NCBI RefSeq assembly: GCF_030687835.1
Contig: NZ_CP117449.1
Coordinates: forward strand, 2,480,001 to 2,544,000
Length of the DNA stretch: 64,000 nucleotides
Source of the DNA: Pseudomonas hefeiensis
Lineage (GTDB): Bacteria; Pseudomonadota; Gammaproteobacteria; Pseudomonadales; Pseudomonadaceae
Reading direction: 5' to 3'
Translations under genes and position numbers: made by a program
In this document: positions 54,203-62,713 of the stretch, piece after piece
Numbering within the stretch: position 1 is the first letter of the stretch
Layout: each line of letters begins with the position of its first letter
Notes under the pieces: generated by a model
Databases searched by the model: none
The model's input: only the letters and a program-made list of their open reading frames with translations
What the model was told of the DNA's origin: nothing

Positions 54203-54571
54203 GGAACCGCCCTCTCTTGGTATTCATCACCGTTGAATGTTCAATATATGAACATCATGTTCGTCTATTAAACTATTCCCGACGGCAGATAAACGTCAAG
54301 AAAAAAATACTCGGCCCAAAATTTAGCGCGATGGTGGGAATTTTAGCGAAATCTTCTACAGGCCTTACGGCGTGCGATGACGCTATCTGACACGAAATCG
54401 CACTATTGCTCGATAAATTGGGCGTGGGATGGGCACCTGATAACAAAACGTTATAACCAGGAATTTTATGATGCGTTTTTGACTTTGGCGTGGCTAGAGA
54501 TTGTGTTGACAGCTTCGAGCGAAAGCAGTCAATGTATTTAAACGGTCACTTATACCGATAACCGGAACAGG
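54203..54571. other. Divergent regulatory region of the amine cluster
   Basis: 369 bp between the divergent operons. On the minus side, TTGACG ... TAGTTT (about 54270-54300) is a possible sigma70 promoter for the thiolase operon, followed by overlapping palindromes: TGTTCA-ATATA-TGAACA and GAACAT-G-ATGTTC. The rest, 54310-54550, is AT-rich with no gene; a plus-strand promoter for the aldehyde dehydrogenase must lie here but was not identified. Confidence 0.5.
54238..54263. promoter_or_regulatory. Palindromic operator before the thiolase operon
   Basis: TGTTCA-ATATA-TGAACA (54238-54254) is a perfect 17-bp palindrome; TGAACA-TCA-TGTTCG overlaps it to the right. It is of the same form as the site at 29937-29953. 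It would fall just downstream of the start point suggested by the nearby TTGACG/TAGTTT boxes, so a repressor is likely. Confidence 0.6.
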
Positions 54572-56071
54572 ATGAATTTGATGAGTACCACCAATTGGCG
54601 GGAATTGGCTGCATCGTTAAAGATCAGGTCGAAGTTGTTCATCAATGGTCAGTTGGTTGATGCACAGTCAGGAAAAACGTTTGCTGCAATTAATCCGGCT
54701 ACGGGTAAACCGATTGCCAACGTAGCAGCAGGAGACGTAGCGGACGTCGATGCGGCGGTAGCCTCTGCTCGCAAAGCTTTCAACTCTGGAAGTTGGTCTC
54801 GCAGAGCACCGAGTGATCGTAAGAAAGTACTTCTACGCTTTTCAGAGCTAATGCTTGCTCATGGCGACGAAATTGCATTGCTCGACACTTTGAGTATGGG
54901 GAAGACCATCGGTGACAGCCGTAACATCGAAGTCCCAGTTTCAGCGAACTGCATAGCTTGGTACGGGGAAGCGATCGACAAAATCTACGATGAGGTTGCT
55001 CCCACCGGCAGTGATGCGTTGGCGCTCATCACGCGAGAGCCCATCGGCGTTGTAGGTGCTGTAGTCCCATGGAATTTCCCGACGCTGATGACTTGCTGGA
55101 AACTTGGCCCTGCACTGGCTGCTGGCAACTCAGTTGTGCTAAAGCCTGCCGAACAGTCCCCCTTGTCCGCCCTGCTACTGGCTGAACTCGCGCTTGAGGC
55201 GGGCATTCCGGAAGGTGTTTTCAACGTAGTGACTGGATTCGGTGAAATCGCTGGGCGTGCCCTTGGCTTGCACCGAGATGTCGACGCGGTAACGTTCACA
55301 GGATCAACCGAAGTGGGCAAGCTGTTCCTAGGCTATGCCGCCAAATCCAACATGAAGCGTGTCTCTTTAGAGTGCGGCGGCAAAAGTCCGCACATTGTTA
55401 TGGCCGATTGCCCAAATCTAGATGAGGCAGCAATCGCTGCGGCCTATGGGGTGTTCTTTAACCAAGGCGAAGTGTGCAATGCAGGTTCTCGCCTCATTAT
55501 TGACGAGGCGATCAAGGACGAATTCCTCGCCAAAGTCATTGAGATCAGCAAAACCCTGAAACCAGGCGACCCGCTCGATCCTGAAAGCAAACTCGGGGCG
55601 ATTGTTAGCGAGTCACAAATGAATCGTGTCCTCGAATACATCGATATTGGCCGTAAAGAGGGCGCGCAAGTCGTGTTGGGTGGTGAGCGTGTACGGACGG
55701 AGTCCGGTGGTTACTTCGTAGAGCCGACAATCTTTGACGGAGTAAAAAATTCGATGCGCATTGCGCAGGAAGAAATTTTCGGGCCGGCGCTGGCAACGAT
55801 CACGTTCAAAGGTGCTGATGAAGCGTTACAGATTGCTAATGACACGATTTATGGTCTTGGTGCAGCTGTGTGGACAAGCAATATCGATACTGCGATGTCA
55901 ATGTCTCGTGGATTAAAGGCTGGTGTGGTCTGGGTTAACTGCTTCGACGAAGGCAATATCACCGTTCCGTTCGGCGGCGTTAAACAGTCAGGATTCGGCC
56001 GCGACAAATCGCTACACGCAATCGAGAAATACACTGATCTAAAAACCACCTGGATCAAATTGCGTAAGTGA
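54572..56071 (+). CDS. Aldehyde dehydrogenase, aminoaldehyde type (PuuC-like)
   Basis: 499 aa (a second start at 54581, eight bases after AGGA, is equally possible). N-term S-K-L-F-I-N-G-Q; P-W-N-F-P (about 167-171), K-P-A-E-Q-S-P (about 191), G-S-T-E-V-G-K (about 247), E-C-G-G-K-S-P (Glu about 270) and the catalytic Cys in Q-G-E-V-C-N-A-G (about 304). Closest by motif to gamma-glutamyl-gamma-aminobutyraldehyde and other aminoaldehyde dehydrogenases. It could oxidise the semialdehyde released by the amine-oxidising enzymes of this cluster. A strong terminator follows. Confidence 0.87.
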   Translation: MNLMSTTNWRELAASLKIRSKLFINGQLVDAQSGKTFAAINPATGKPIANVAAGDVADVDAAVASARKAFNSGSWSRRAPSDRKKVLLRFSELMLAHGDEIALLDTLSMGKTIGDSRNIEVPVSANCIAWYGEAIDKIYDEVAPTGSDALALITREPIGVVGAVVPWNFPTLMTCWKLGPALAAGNSVVLKPAEQSPLSALLLAELALEAGIPEGVFNVVTGFGEIAGRALGLHRDVDAVTFTGSTEVGKLFLGYAAKSNMKRVSLECGGKSPHIVMADCPNLDEAAIAAAYGVFFNQGEVCNAGSRLIIDEAIKDEFLAKVIEISKTLKPGDPLDPESKLGAIVSESQMNRVLEYIDIGRKEGAQVVLGGERVRTESGGYFVEPTIFDGVKNSMRIAQEEIFGPALATITFKGADEALQIANDTIYGLGAAVWTSNIDTAMSMSRGLKAGVVWVNCFDEGNITVPFGGVKQSGFGRDKSLHAIEKYTDLKTTWIKLRK

Positions 56072-56078
56072 AGACTGG

Positions 56079-56105
56079 GACGCCGCCCGGTCGGGCGGCG
56101 TCTTT
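56079..56105 (+). terminator. Rho-independent terminator
   Basis: GACGCCGCCCG / CGGGCGGCGTC, an 11-bp perfect GC stem around GT (effective loop GGTC), followed by TTT. It is 8 bases after the aldehyde dehydrogenase stop, so the next gene probably needs its own promoter or read-through. Confidence 0.85.
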
Positions 56106-56144
56106 GAGACGAAAATAAGATGACGACATCACTGAGATACTGTA

Positions 56145-58214
56145 ATGGATAGTTCTCCTTTTGCTTCGCTTTTTGAACCGTTACAGATTGGCCCAGTCAC
56201 GACAAGAAATCGGTTCTATCAAACTCCCCACTGCAATGGTATGGGAAACCTTCGTCCGGATGCTCATGCTCGAATGCGAGGCATAAAAGCAGAAGGTGGG
56301 TGGGGAATCGTGAATACTGAGAACTGCTCGGTGCATCCAAGCAGCGATTTGATGCCTGAGGTGCTTCAGACACTCTGGGACGATGGCGACATTCCTGTGC
56401 TGGCACGAATGGTTGAAGCTGTCCACGAACACAACTCTCTTGCTGGTGTACAGTTGGCGTATTCGACGTATTACAACGGTAATAGACTGACGCGTGAGAT
56501 CCCCTTAGGGCCTATGTCTCGCCCAGTCAGCGGTTATCATCCTGTCCAGGTTCGGGCGATGGATAAGCAAGACATTCGAAATCTACATGACTGGTGGGCT
56601 GCTGCTTCCAGGCGCGCACTACAAGCTGGTTTTGACATCATCAATGTCGATTCAAACTTTTCAACGATTGCGTTTCAATTTCTCTCCCCTAGAAACCAGC
56701 GTAGCGATGAATACGGTGGCTCGCTCGTCAACCGTACACGTTTGCTCAAAGAGTTAATCGAAGTAAGCCGTGATGCGACCCAAGGCAAATGTGCAATTAG
56801 TGTACGTTTGATCATCGATGAGCTTTGCGGCCCAATGGGTTTGCAGGCAAAGGATGAGGGCATTGAAGCTATAGGACTTCTGGCTGAACTTCCTGACCTA
56901 TGGGATCTGGTAGTCGGTACTTGGGCGGACGATTCACCGAGCTCGAGGTTCGCGTCAGAAAACGATCATGAACGTTTCATGTTGGGCATCAAGTCGGTGA
57001 CTACCAAACCCGTCGTCGGTGTTGGGCGTTTTACATCGCCTGATACCATGGCCAGCATGCTTCGACGCGGGGTGCTGGATTTGATCGGTGCGGCACGTCC
57101 ATCCATTGCTGATCCTTTTCTTCCCAACAAAATCAAAGAAGGGCGATACGAGGACATCCGTGAATGCATCGGTTGCAACATATGTGTCTCCAGTCATTTT
57201 GCTATGACCAATTTGAGATGCACTCAAAATCCTACGATGGGTGAAGAGTGGCGCAGAGGATGGCATCCGGAATATATCGCGCCCAAACAGTCCGAGAGCG
57301 AGATACTAGTGGTTGGCGCTGGGCCCGCGGGTTTGGAGTGTGCGCGAGCTCTAGGCCAACGGGGGTACCAGGTCACGCTCGCTGAACGCACCACGCAACT
57401 GGGTGGTCGGGTTACGCGTGAAGGGGAGCAATTGCCAGGGTTGCGGGAATGGTTGCGTGTTAGAGATTGGCGTATTACCCAACTCAACAAGCTACCCAAC
57501 GTTGAAATATACATGGACAGTGATCTCTCGATTCCAGACATTGTTGAGTTCGGCGCTGCACACATAGTCATGGCAACGGGCTCCAAATGGCGTGCGGATG
57601 GTGTAGGGCGTGCAAATGACCGTCCCATCCCAGTAGATTCTTCGGTGCAAGTGCTTTCGCCGGACGACATCATGGATGGTGTACCGGTAAAAAAAGGGCC
57701 GGTTCTGGTATATGACGACGACCACTATTATATGGGAAGCGTCATCGCGGAGAAGCTGGCACGTCAGGGTTTTGAAGTCGTCATCGCAACACCTGCGGCA
57801 GAGATATCGGCATTTACAGCCAATACGTTGGAGCTCGCAAGGGTCGTCAAACACCTGGACGAGTGTGGCGTGGCATTGAGAACTCACAGTATTTTGGCGA
57901 GGATCGAGGGAGGTGAAGCACAATTACTCCATACGTACACGGGCCGCGCGCAACAGCTGACTATCGCAAGCGTAGTCATGGTCACGTCAAGGATAGCGAA
58001 TGACTCCCTATTCTATGGCCTCCAGAATTTCATGGAGCAAGATGCGGGCAGTAAAATTTTAACAGTTGGAAGGGTAGGAGATTGTCTTGCCCCAGCAGCG
58101 ATCTTCCAAGCAGTGTACACAGGCCACAAATACGCCCGAGATTTTGAAGCAGCTCCTGAAACTACCGTTGCTAAACGCGAGCGCGTTGGTCTTGAAAACG
58201 TGCGCCTTGTATAG
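56145..58214 (+). CDS. Trimethylamine-dehydrogenase-like iron-sulfur flavoprotein
   Basis: 689 aa with the TMADH/2,4-dienoyl-CoA reductase layout: an N-terminal FMN TIM barrel (about 8-330), a [4Fe-4S] site C341-I-G-C-N-I-C...C359, and a C-terminal nucleotide-fold part with G-A-G-P-A-G (about 388-393). The whole length follows trimethylamine dehydrogenase, including R-R-G-W-H-P-E and A-R-P-S-I-A-D-P-F-L-P. Cys30 in P-H-C-N-G-M-G is where TMADH forms its 6-S-cysteinyl FMN. But Tyr169 and His172 are replaced (V-D-S-N-F), as is Tyr60 (N-T-E-N-C), so the substrate differs from trimethylamine. TMADH gives its electrons to ETF, and etfBA lies in the divergent operon. Confidence 0.85.
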   Translation: MDSSPFASLFEPLQIGPVTTRNRFYQTPHCNGMGNLRPDAHARMRGIKAEGGWGIVNTENCSVHPSSDLMPEVLQTLWDDGDIPVLARMVEAVHEHNSLAGVQLAYSTYYNGNRLTREIPLGPMSRPVSGYHPVQVRAMDKQDIRNLHDWWAAASRRALQAGFDIINVDSNFSTIAFQFLSPRNQRSDEYGGSLVNRTRLLKELIEVSRDATQGKCAISVRLIIDELCGPMGLQAKDEGIEAIGLLAELPDLWDLVVGTWADDSPSSRFASENDHERFMLGIKSVTTKPVVGVGRFTSPDTMASMLRRGVLDLIGAARPSIADPFLPNKIKEGRYEDIRECIGCNICVSSHFAMTNLRCTQNPTMGEEWRRGWHPEYIAPKQSESEILVVGAGPAGLECARALGQRGYQVTLAERTTQLGGRVTREGEQLPGLREWLRVRDWRITQLNKLPNVEIYMDSDLSIPDIVEFGAAHIVMATGSKWRADGVGRANDRPIPVDSSVQVLSPDDIMDGVPVKKGPVLVYDDDHYYMGSVIAEKLARQGFEVVIATPAAEISAFTANTLELARVVKHLDECGVALRTHSILARIEGGEAQLLHTYTGRAQQLTIASVVMVTSRIANDSLFYGLQNFMEQDAGSKILTVGRVGDCLAPAAIFQAVYTGHKYARDFEAAPETTVAKRERVGLENVRLV

Positions 58215-58358
58215 AAAAGCTTGTAAAGAAACAATGCTCTTGAAGAAAAAAATAAATACAAAACCAGCATGATTTTGGGTCGAGTAAGTCCACCGCTGGC
58301 ACAGGTTGTAGAAATTTCTCTGCCCTAGAGATGCATGGTTAACTTCGGAGGATTTGAA

Positions 58359-59522
58359 ATGATTGCAGAAGGATCATCACCCTCAGTCAACCACCAGATT
58401 TTTGGTGCGGAAGTGACTGTCAGGGATACTTATGTGGACGGCGAGCGTCTGCAGGTATGCTTCAAAAATGTATGCAAAAGCTACGATGGTGCGAGTTGGG
58501 TCGTAAAAGATCTGAACCTGGACATCCAGAAAGGAGAATTCGTGTCTTTCCTAGGCCCTTCAGGTTCAGGTAAGACAACGACGTTAATGATGCTTGCGGG
58601 CTTCGAGCACCCCTCGGAAGGACATATCATTGTTGATGGTCTTCCTATTCAGGATTTGCCTCCTGAAAAAAGGGATATGGGGGTTGTTTTCCAAAATTAC
58701 GCACTTTTTCCCCATTTAACGGTGGAAGAGAATATCGGTTATCCACTCAAGATGAGAAAAATCGTAAAGCCAGAAATTGAGCGGCGGGTCGAGGAAGTCA
58801 TGAAGCTCGTTCAGCTCGATAAGATGAGCAAGCGCAAACCCTCAGAGCTGTCGGGCGGTCAGCAGCAGCGTGTTGCTCTTGCGCGTGCACTGGTTTTTGA
58901 ACCGAAGCTTGTTCTTATGGACGAGCCGCTTGGGGCTTTAGATAAGCGTCTTCGTGAAGATCTCCAGCTTGAAATTAAACACATTTGTAATCGATTGAAG
59001 TTGACCGTCGTTTACGTCACCCATGATCAGGGCGAAGCACTGACGATGTCTGATCGTGTAGCGGTATTTAACAATGGTGTTATTCAGCAGTTAGCAACAC
59101 CTCAAGATATTTATCAGCATCCCGTGAATACCTTCGTCGCTACTTTTGTTGGTGAAAATAATAAAATTCATGGTGTGGTCGAAAGTATTGTCGATGGGAA
59201 GGCCCGTGTGAAGCTGAAGTCTTCTCAGATAATCAGCGCTAGAGCATCAAATCATACGTGTGTTGGCGAGCAGTGCACCATAGTTGTTCGGCCGGAGAAA
59301 GTTAGGTTGACCCCAGTTGGAGGTGACTGTGCGATTTCCGGCGTTGTATTGGAGTCCGTCTTCTATGGCGATGAATTCCGCGTTCATGTAGACGTCGGCG
59401 GTGGGCAGGAAGTAGTTGCGCGGATGTCGGGAGAAGCAAGAAGCAGCGCGTACAAAGCGGGAAATAAAGTTATCGTGGAGTGGAATGCAGAAGACTCTGA
59501 AGCTTTGGACTATCTGCCATAA
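58359..59522 (+). CDS. Polyamine-type ABC transporter ATP-binding protein
   Basis: 387 aa from the ATG at 58359 after CGGAGGA (an in-frame ATG at 58335 precedes it). Walker A G-P-S-G-S-G-K-T-T (about 66-74), Q-loop V-V-F-Q-N-Y-A-L-F-P-H, signature L-S-G-G-Q-Q-Q-R (about 166), Walker B L-V-L-M-D-E-P-L-G-A-L-D, H-loop V-T-H-D. C-terminal TOBE domain with V-R-P-E-K-V-R. PotA type. First of four genes for an importer; a cationic amine or amino acid is the likely load. Confidence 0.9.
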   Translation: MIAEGSSPSVNHQIFGAEVTVRDTYVDGERLQVCFKNVCKSYDGASWVVKDLNLDIQKGEFVSFLGPSGSGKTTTLMMLAGFEHPSEGHIIVDGLPIQDLPPEKRDMGVVFQNYALFPHLTVEENIGYPLKMRKIVKPEIERRVEEVMKLVQLDKMSKRKPSELSGGQQQRVALARALVFEPKLVLMDEPLGALDKRLREDLQLEIKHICNRLKLTVVYVTHDQGEALTMSDRVAVFNNGVIQQLATPQDIYQHPVNTFVATFVGENNKIHGVVESIVDGKARVKLKSSQIISARASNHTCVGEQCTIVVRPEKVRLTPVGGDCAISGVVLESVFYGDEFRVHVDVGGGQEVVARMSGEARSSAYKAGNKVIVEWNAEDSEALDYLP

Positions 59523-59555
59523 AAACACTGAAGTTGACGAACTAGGAGATACAAA

Positions 59556-60596
59556 ATGAATAACGCCGCCAAATATGTATATATCGCATTCGCAGCTGGC
59601 TTTTGTTCGACATCGTACGCCGCCGAGTCGCTTACAGTGACATCTTGGGGAGGTGCGCTCCAAAAACACCAAAGCAGTGCATTCATGGAACCTTTTGCGA
59701 AAGCTTCCGGCATCAAAGTGAGCCAGGACGAGTGGAGCGGCGAGCTGGCTAAGTTACGGGCAATGACAGAAAGCGGCTCTGTCGTTTGGGATGTGATCGA
59801 TGTTGATCCACAAAGCGCCGAGCAAGCTTGTGGCCAAGGTCTGCTAGAAAAATTGGACTACTCCAAGATCGTAAAGCCTAGCTCGCTGGTTCAGGGCGCC
59901 GTGCTAGAGTGTGCCGTTGGCGTCAGTTCGTACGCGACGATCCTTGCTTACAACCCTGCAAAACTGAAAAACGTTCCGAACACTATCACCGATATTTTTG
60001 ACACAGAGAAATTCCCAGGTAAGCGTACTTTCCACAAAAGTCCGGTAGATACCTTGGAAGTCGCTTTGATGGCCGATGGCGTCCCACCTGAAAAAGTGTA
60101 TGAGGTGCTTGAAACGCCGGAAGGTGTAGACCGGGCGTTCAAAAAATTGGACACCATCAAAAAAGACATTGTTTGGTGGGAAGCTGGGGCTCAACCGCCT
60201 CAACTGTTGAAAAGTGGCGAGGCCGTAATTGGTTTGGCCTGGAACGGTCGAGTTGGCGACGCTAATAAGAACGAAAAGGCAGGCTTGGGCATCGTGTGGA
60301 ACGGGCAAATTCAAGGATTCGATATGTGGTCGATTCCCAAAGGTTCAAAAAACCAAGATGCGGCCTATAAGTTTATTCAGTACACGCTTAACACGTCTAA
60401 CAATGCCGAGCTATCGAAATATGTTGACTACGGCCCAACAGTGACGGACGCGTTGAAAAATGTCAGCCCTGAAAAGCTTAAAGATCTCCCGACTGCTCCT
60501 GAAAACATGAAGAGCTTCCTTGTCCAGAACGCTGAGTTTTGGGGGCTGAATGGGCCTGAATTAAGCGCTCGCTTCTCTACCTGGGTATCGAAGTAA
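59556..60596 (+). CDS. Polyamine-type ABC transporter substrate-binding protein
   Basis: 346 aa. Signal peptide A-F-A-A-G-F-C-S-T-S-Y-A, cleavage before A-E-S-L-T. Mature start L-T-V-T-S-W-G-G-A-L-Q-K, then P-F-A-K-A-S-G-I-K-V, as in PotD/PotF and related extracellular solute-binding family 1. Polyamine-binding proteins use acidic and aromatic pocket residues; W-D-V-I-D-V-D (about 67-73) and W-W-E-A-G (about 207) could be part of it. It lies between the ATPase and permease genes. AGGAG precedes the start. Confidence 0.87.
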   Translation: MNNAAKYVYIAFAAGFCSTSYAAESLTVTSWGGALQKHQSSAFMEPFAKASGIKVSQDEWSGELAKLRAMTESGSVVWDVIDVDPQSAEQACGQGLLEKLDYSKIVKPSSLVQGAVLECAVGVSSYATILAYNPAKLKNVPNTITDIFDTEKFPGKRTFHKSPVDTLEVALMADGVPPEKVYEVLETPEGVDRAFKKLDTIKKDIVWWEAGAQPPQLLKSGEAVIGLAWNGRVGDANKNEKAGLGIVWNGQIQGFDMWSIPKGSKNQDAAYKFIQYTLNTSNNAELSKYVDYGPTVTDALKNVSPEKLKDLPTAPENMKSFLVQNAEFWGLNGPELSARFSTWVSK

Positions 60597-60650
60597 GTAA
60601 AAGGGTACACGGCGTGCCGAAAGTACACGCCGTGTACCGCGAGGGGAATC

Positions 60651-61898
60651 GTGATGAATTCATTTGAAACGTCCATAGTTTTACCTACTAAAGACTCGAT
60701 AAAAGTTCGAGGTGTGCGTAGACGATTATTGGCGATCGCACCAGCACTACCACTGATTATATTTTTGGCTGCATTTTTTTTGCTGCCGATTTCTGCGATT
60801 TTTTTCTATTCGATTCAGGATGATGCGATAAGCAATTCATTACCTCGTACGACCGCGATTATCAAAGGCTGGAGCAAGGGTTCACCTCTCCCGACCGATG
60901 CATACGAGGCTGTCGTACGAGATCTTGTCGAGCTGAATTCATCTGGAAACATAGGTGCCCTTTCTCAACGAGTAGGTAATGAACTTGTAGGAGGGCGAGC
61001 AGTTATCATCGGAACGATGAAAAAGTTATCGGCTCCAGCGTCTGGCGAGCAAGCCGACTGGCGGCTAAGGCTTGAATCAGCACATCCAGCATGGAAGCAA
61101 AAAGCGGTATGGAGCGTTATAGGAAATGCAAGTAATACCAAAAGCTTTTTCTATCTTAAATGGGCTACTGATCAGTTAGAGAAGTTAGACGCATCAGGTA
61201 AAATTTCAAGTGATCAAGGCTATGCTTTCCTTGAAATGTTCAAACGAACTGCGCTAATCAGCCTCGGGGTTACTCTACTGACAGTGCTGTTGGGTTATCC
61301 GCTTGCTTATGTGATGGTTGAAGCAAAGGGTAAGTGGGCCGCCATATTGCTGTTAATGGTGCTTGTTCCATTTTGGACATCGCTGCTGGTGAGGAGTATG
61401 TCTTGGGTGGTTTTGCTTCAGTCTAATGGTGTAGTAAATATGCTATTGCAGTACATTGGATTTAGTGATTCGTCGATTCAACTACTTTACACCCGTTTCG
61501 CAACTGTCGCTGCCATGACACAGATCCAACTTCCATTCACGGTGTTACCGATGTACAGCGTAATGAAAACAATCCCCAGGACACATGTGCGAGCAGCACG
61601 TTCTCTGGGGGCTGGGCCGCTAACAGCCCACATTACCGTATTCCTGCCGCAGGCACTCCCTGGCATTGCCGCCGGGGCGTTGCTTACTTTTATTCTCTGC
61701 CTGGGGTATTACATCACGCCCGCACTGGTTGGTGGTGCTGCTGACCAGATGGCGAGTTATTACATCGCCCGATTCGTCAACGAAGAACTTAACTGGGGAC
61801 TTGCTTCTGCTCTAAGTCTCTTGCTAACTATTGCTGCTGTTTTGATAGCTATCCCGCTGTGTCGTCAAATCATGCGTCGTAATGGAGGGCGAATCTAA
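60651..61898 (+). CDS. ABC transporter permease, PotB type
   Basis: 415 aa, longer than typical PotB (275-300) because a non-membrane insert of about 120 residues (roughly 55-190) follows the first helix. The remaining five helices contain the permease signature R-A-A-R-S-L-G-A-G-P-L-T-A-H-I-T-V-F-L-P (EAA loop), around residues 308-327, that contacts the ATPase. GAGGGGA lies before the start. Its last base overlaps the next start (TAATG). Confidence 0.87.
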   Translation: MMNSFETSIVLPTKDSIKVRGVRRRLLAIAPALPLIIFLAAFFLLPISAIFFYSIQDDAISNSLPRTTAIIKGWSKGSPLPTDAYEAVVRDLVELNSSGNIGALSQRVGNELVGGRAVIIGTMKKLSAPASGEQADWRLRLESAHPAWKQKAVWSVIGNASNTKSFFYLKWATDQLEKLDASGKISSDQGYAFLEMFKRTALISLGVTLLTVLLGYPLAYVMVEAKGKWAAILLLMVLVPFWTSLLVRSMSWVVLLQSNGVVNMLLQYIGFSDSSIQLLYTRFATVAAMTQIQLPFTVLPMYSVMKTIPRTHVRAARSLGAGPLTAHITVFLPQALPGIAAGALLTFILCLGYYITPALVGGAADQMASYYIARFVNEELNWGLASALSLLLTIAAVLIAIPLCRQIMRRNGGRI

Positions 61899-62695
61899 TG
61901 CGTGAATACAACGATCTTCCGCTAATTGTCAGGGTGGTTATGTATACGCTTGTGGGCGTGATATTGGTTTATCTATCGGCACCGCTGCTTCTGGTTCTCC
62001 CTATGTCGGTGAGTAGCGACCCTTGGTTTACATATCCCTTGCCAGGAGTGTCGTGGCGATGGTTTGAGGCTTTTTTCAACAATCCTTTATGGATCAGTTC
62101 AATAAAAAATAGCCTGATTATCGGAGTATGTACGACGTTGTTGGCTACCACGCTGGGAACTAGCGCTGCTATTGGTTTGATTAACCCAAAGTTTCCGTTC
62201 AGAAACGCTGTCTTCGTTCTGATATTGACTCCTTTGATTGTCCCGGTAGTAGTCTCTGGGCTTGGCTTCTATCTGTTCTTCTCGAAGATTGGGCTGCTTC
62301 ATAGTTTTCCTGGAATAATTCTCGCTCATACTGTTCTTGCTACGCCTTTCGTGGTTGTTACAGTAACGGCCACCCTGAGCCGATTTGACTTTAATCTTAT
62401 GCGTGCGGCAACCAGTTTAGGGGCAAGTAGGCTAACAGCTTTTCGTACCGTAATGCTTCCACTGATCGCTCCAGGAGTGGTCGCAGGCGGAGTTTTTGCT
62501 TTCATTACTTCGTTTGATGAAGTAGTCGCAGTTCTGTTTATAGCTGGCCCAGAACAAAGAACTTTGCCTAGGCAGCTGTTCAGCGGGATGAGGGAACAGT
62601 TGGAGCCGACGATTATTTCGGCTTCCGTAATAGTGATTATATTAACTGTGGTTCTCATGCTGTTGGCAGGCCGCCTCCAGCGTCAAAAGGTCTGA
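61898..62695 (+). CDS. ABC transporter permease, PotC type
   Basis: 265 aa, six membrane segments. EAA loop R-A-A-T-S-L-G-A-S-R-L-T-A-F-R-T-V-M-L-P (about 168-187). Forms the heterodimeric channel with the preceding permease. The start overlaps the preceding stop by one base, so the two are coupled. The following oxidase gene starts 18 bases after its stop, tying the importer to oxidation of the amine it brings in. Confidence 0.88.
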   Translation: MREYNDLPLIVRVVMYTLVGVILVYLSAPLLLVLPMSVSSDPWFTYPLPGVSWRWFEAFFNNPLWISSIKNSLIIGVCTTLLATTLGTSAAIGLINPKFPFRNAVFVLILTPLIVPVVVSGLGFYLFFSKIGLLHSFPGIILAHTVLATPFVVVTVTATLSRFDFNLMRAATSLGASRLTAFRTVMLPLIAPGVVAGGVFAFITSFDEVVAVLFIAGPEQRTLPRQLFSGMREQLEPTIISASVIVIILTVVLMLLAGRLQRQKV

Positions 62696-62713
62696 AGGGT
62701 TGGTGGTGCTGAT

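Noticed and set aside
58297..58312. TGGCACAGGTTGTAG as a sigma54 promoter before the ABC importer
   Set aside because: The -24 half is perfect, but the -12 position has AG in place of the invariant GC.
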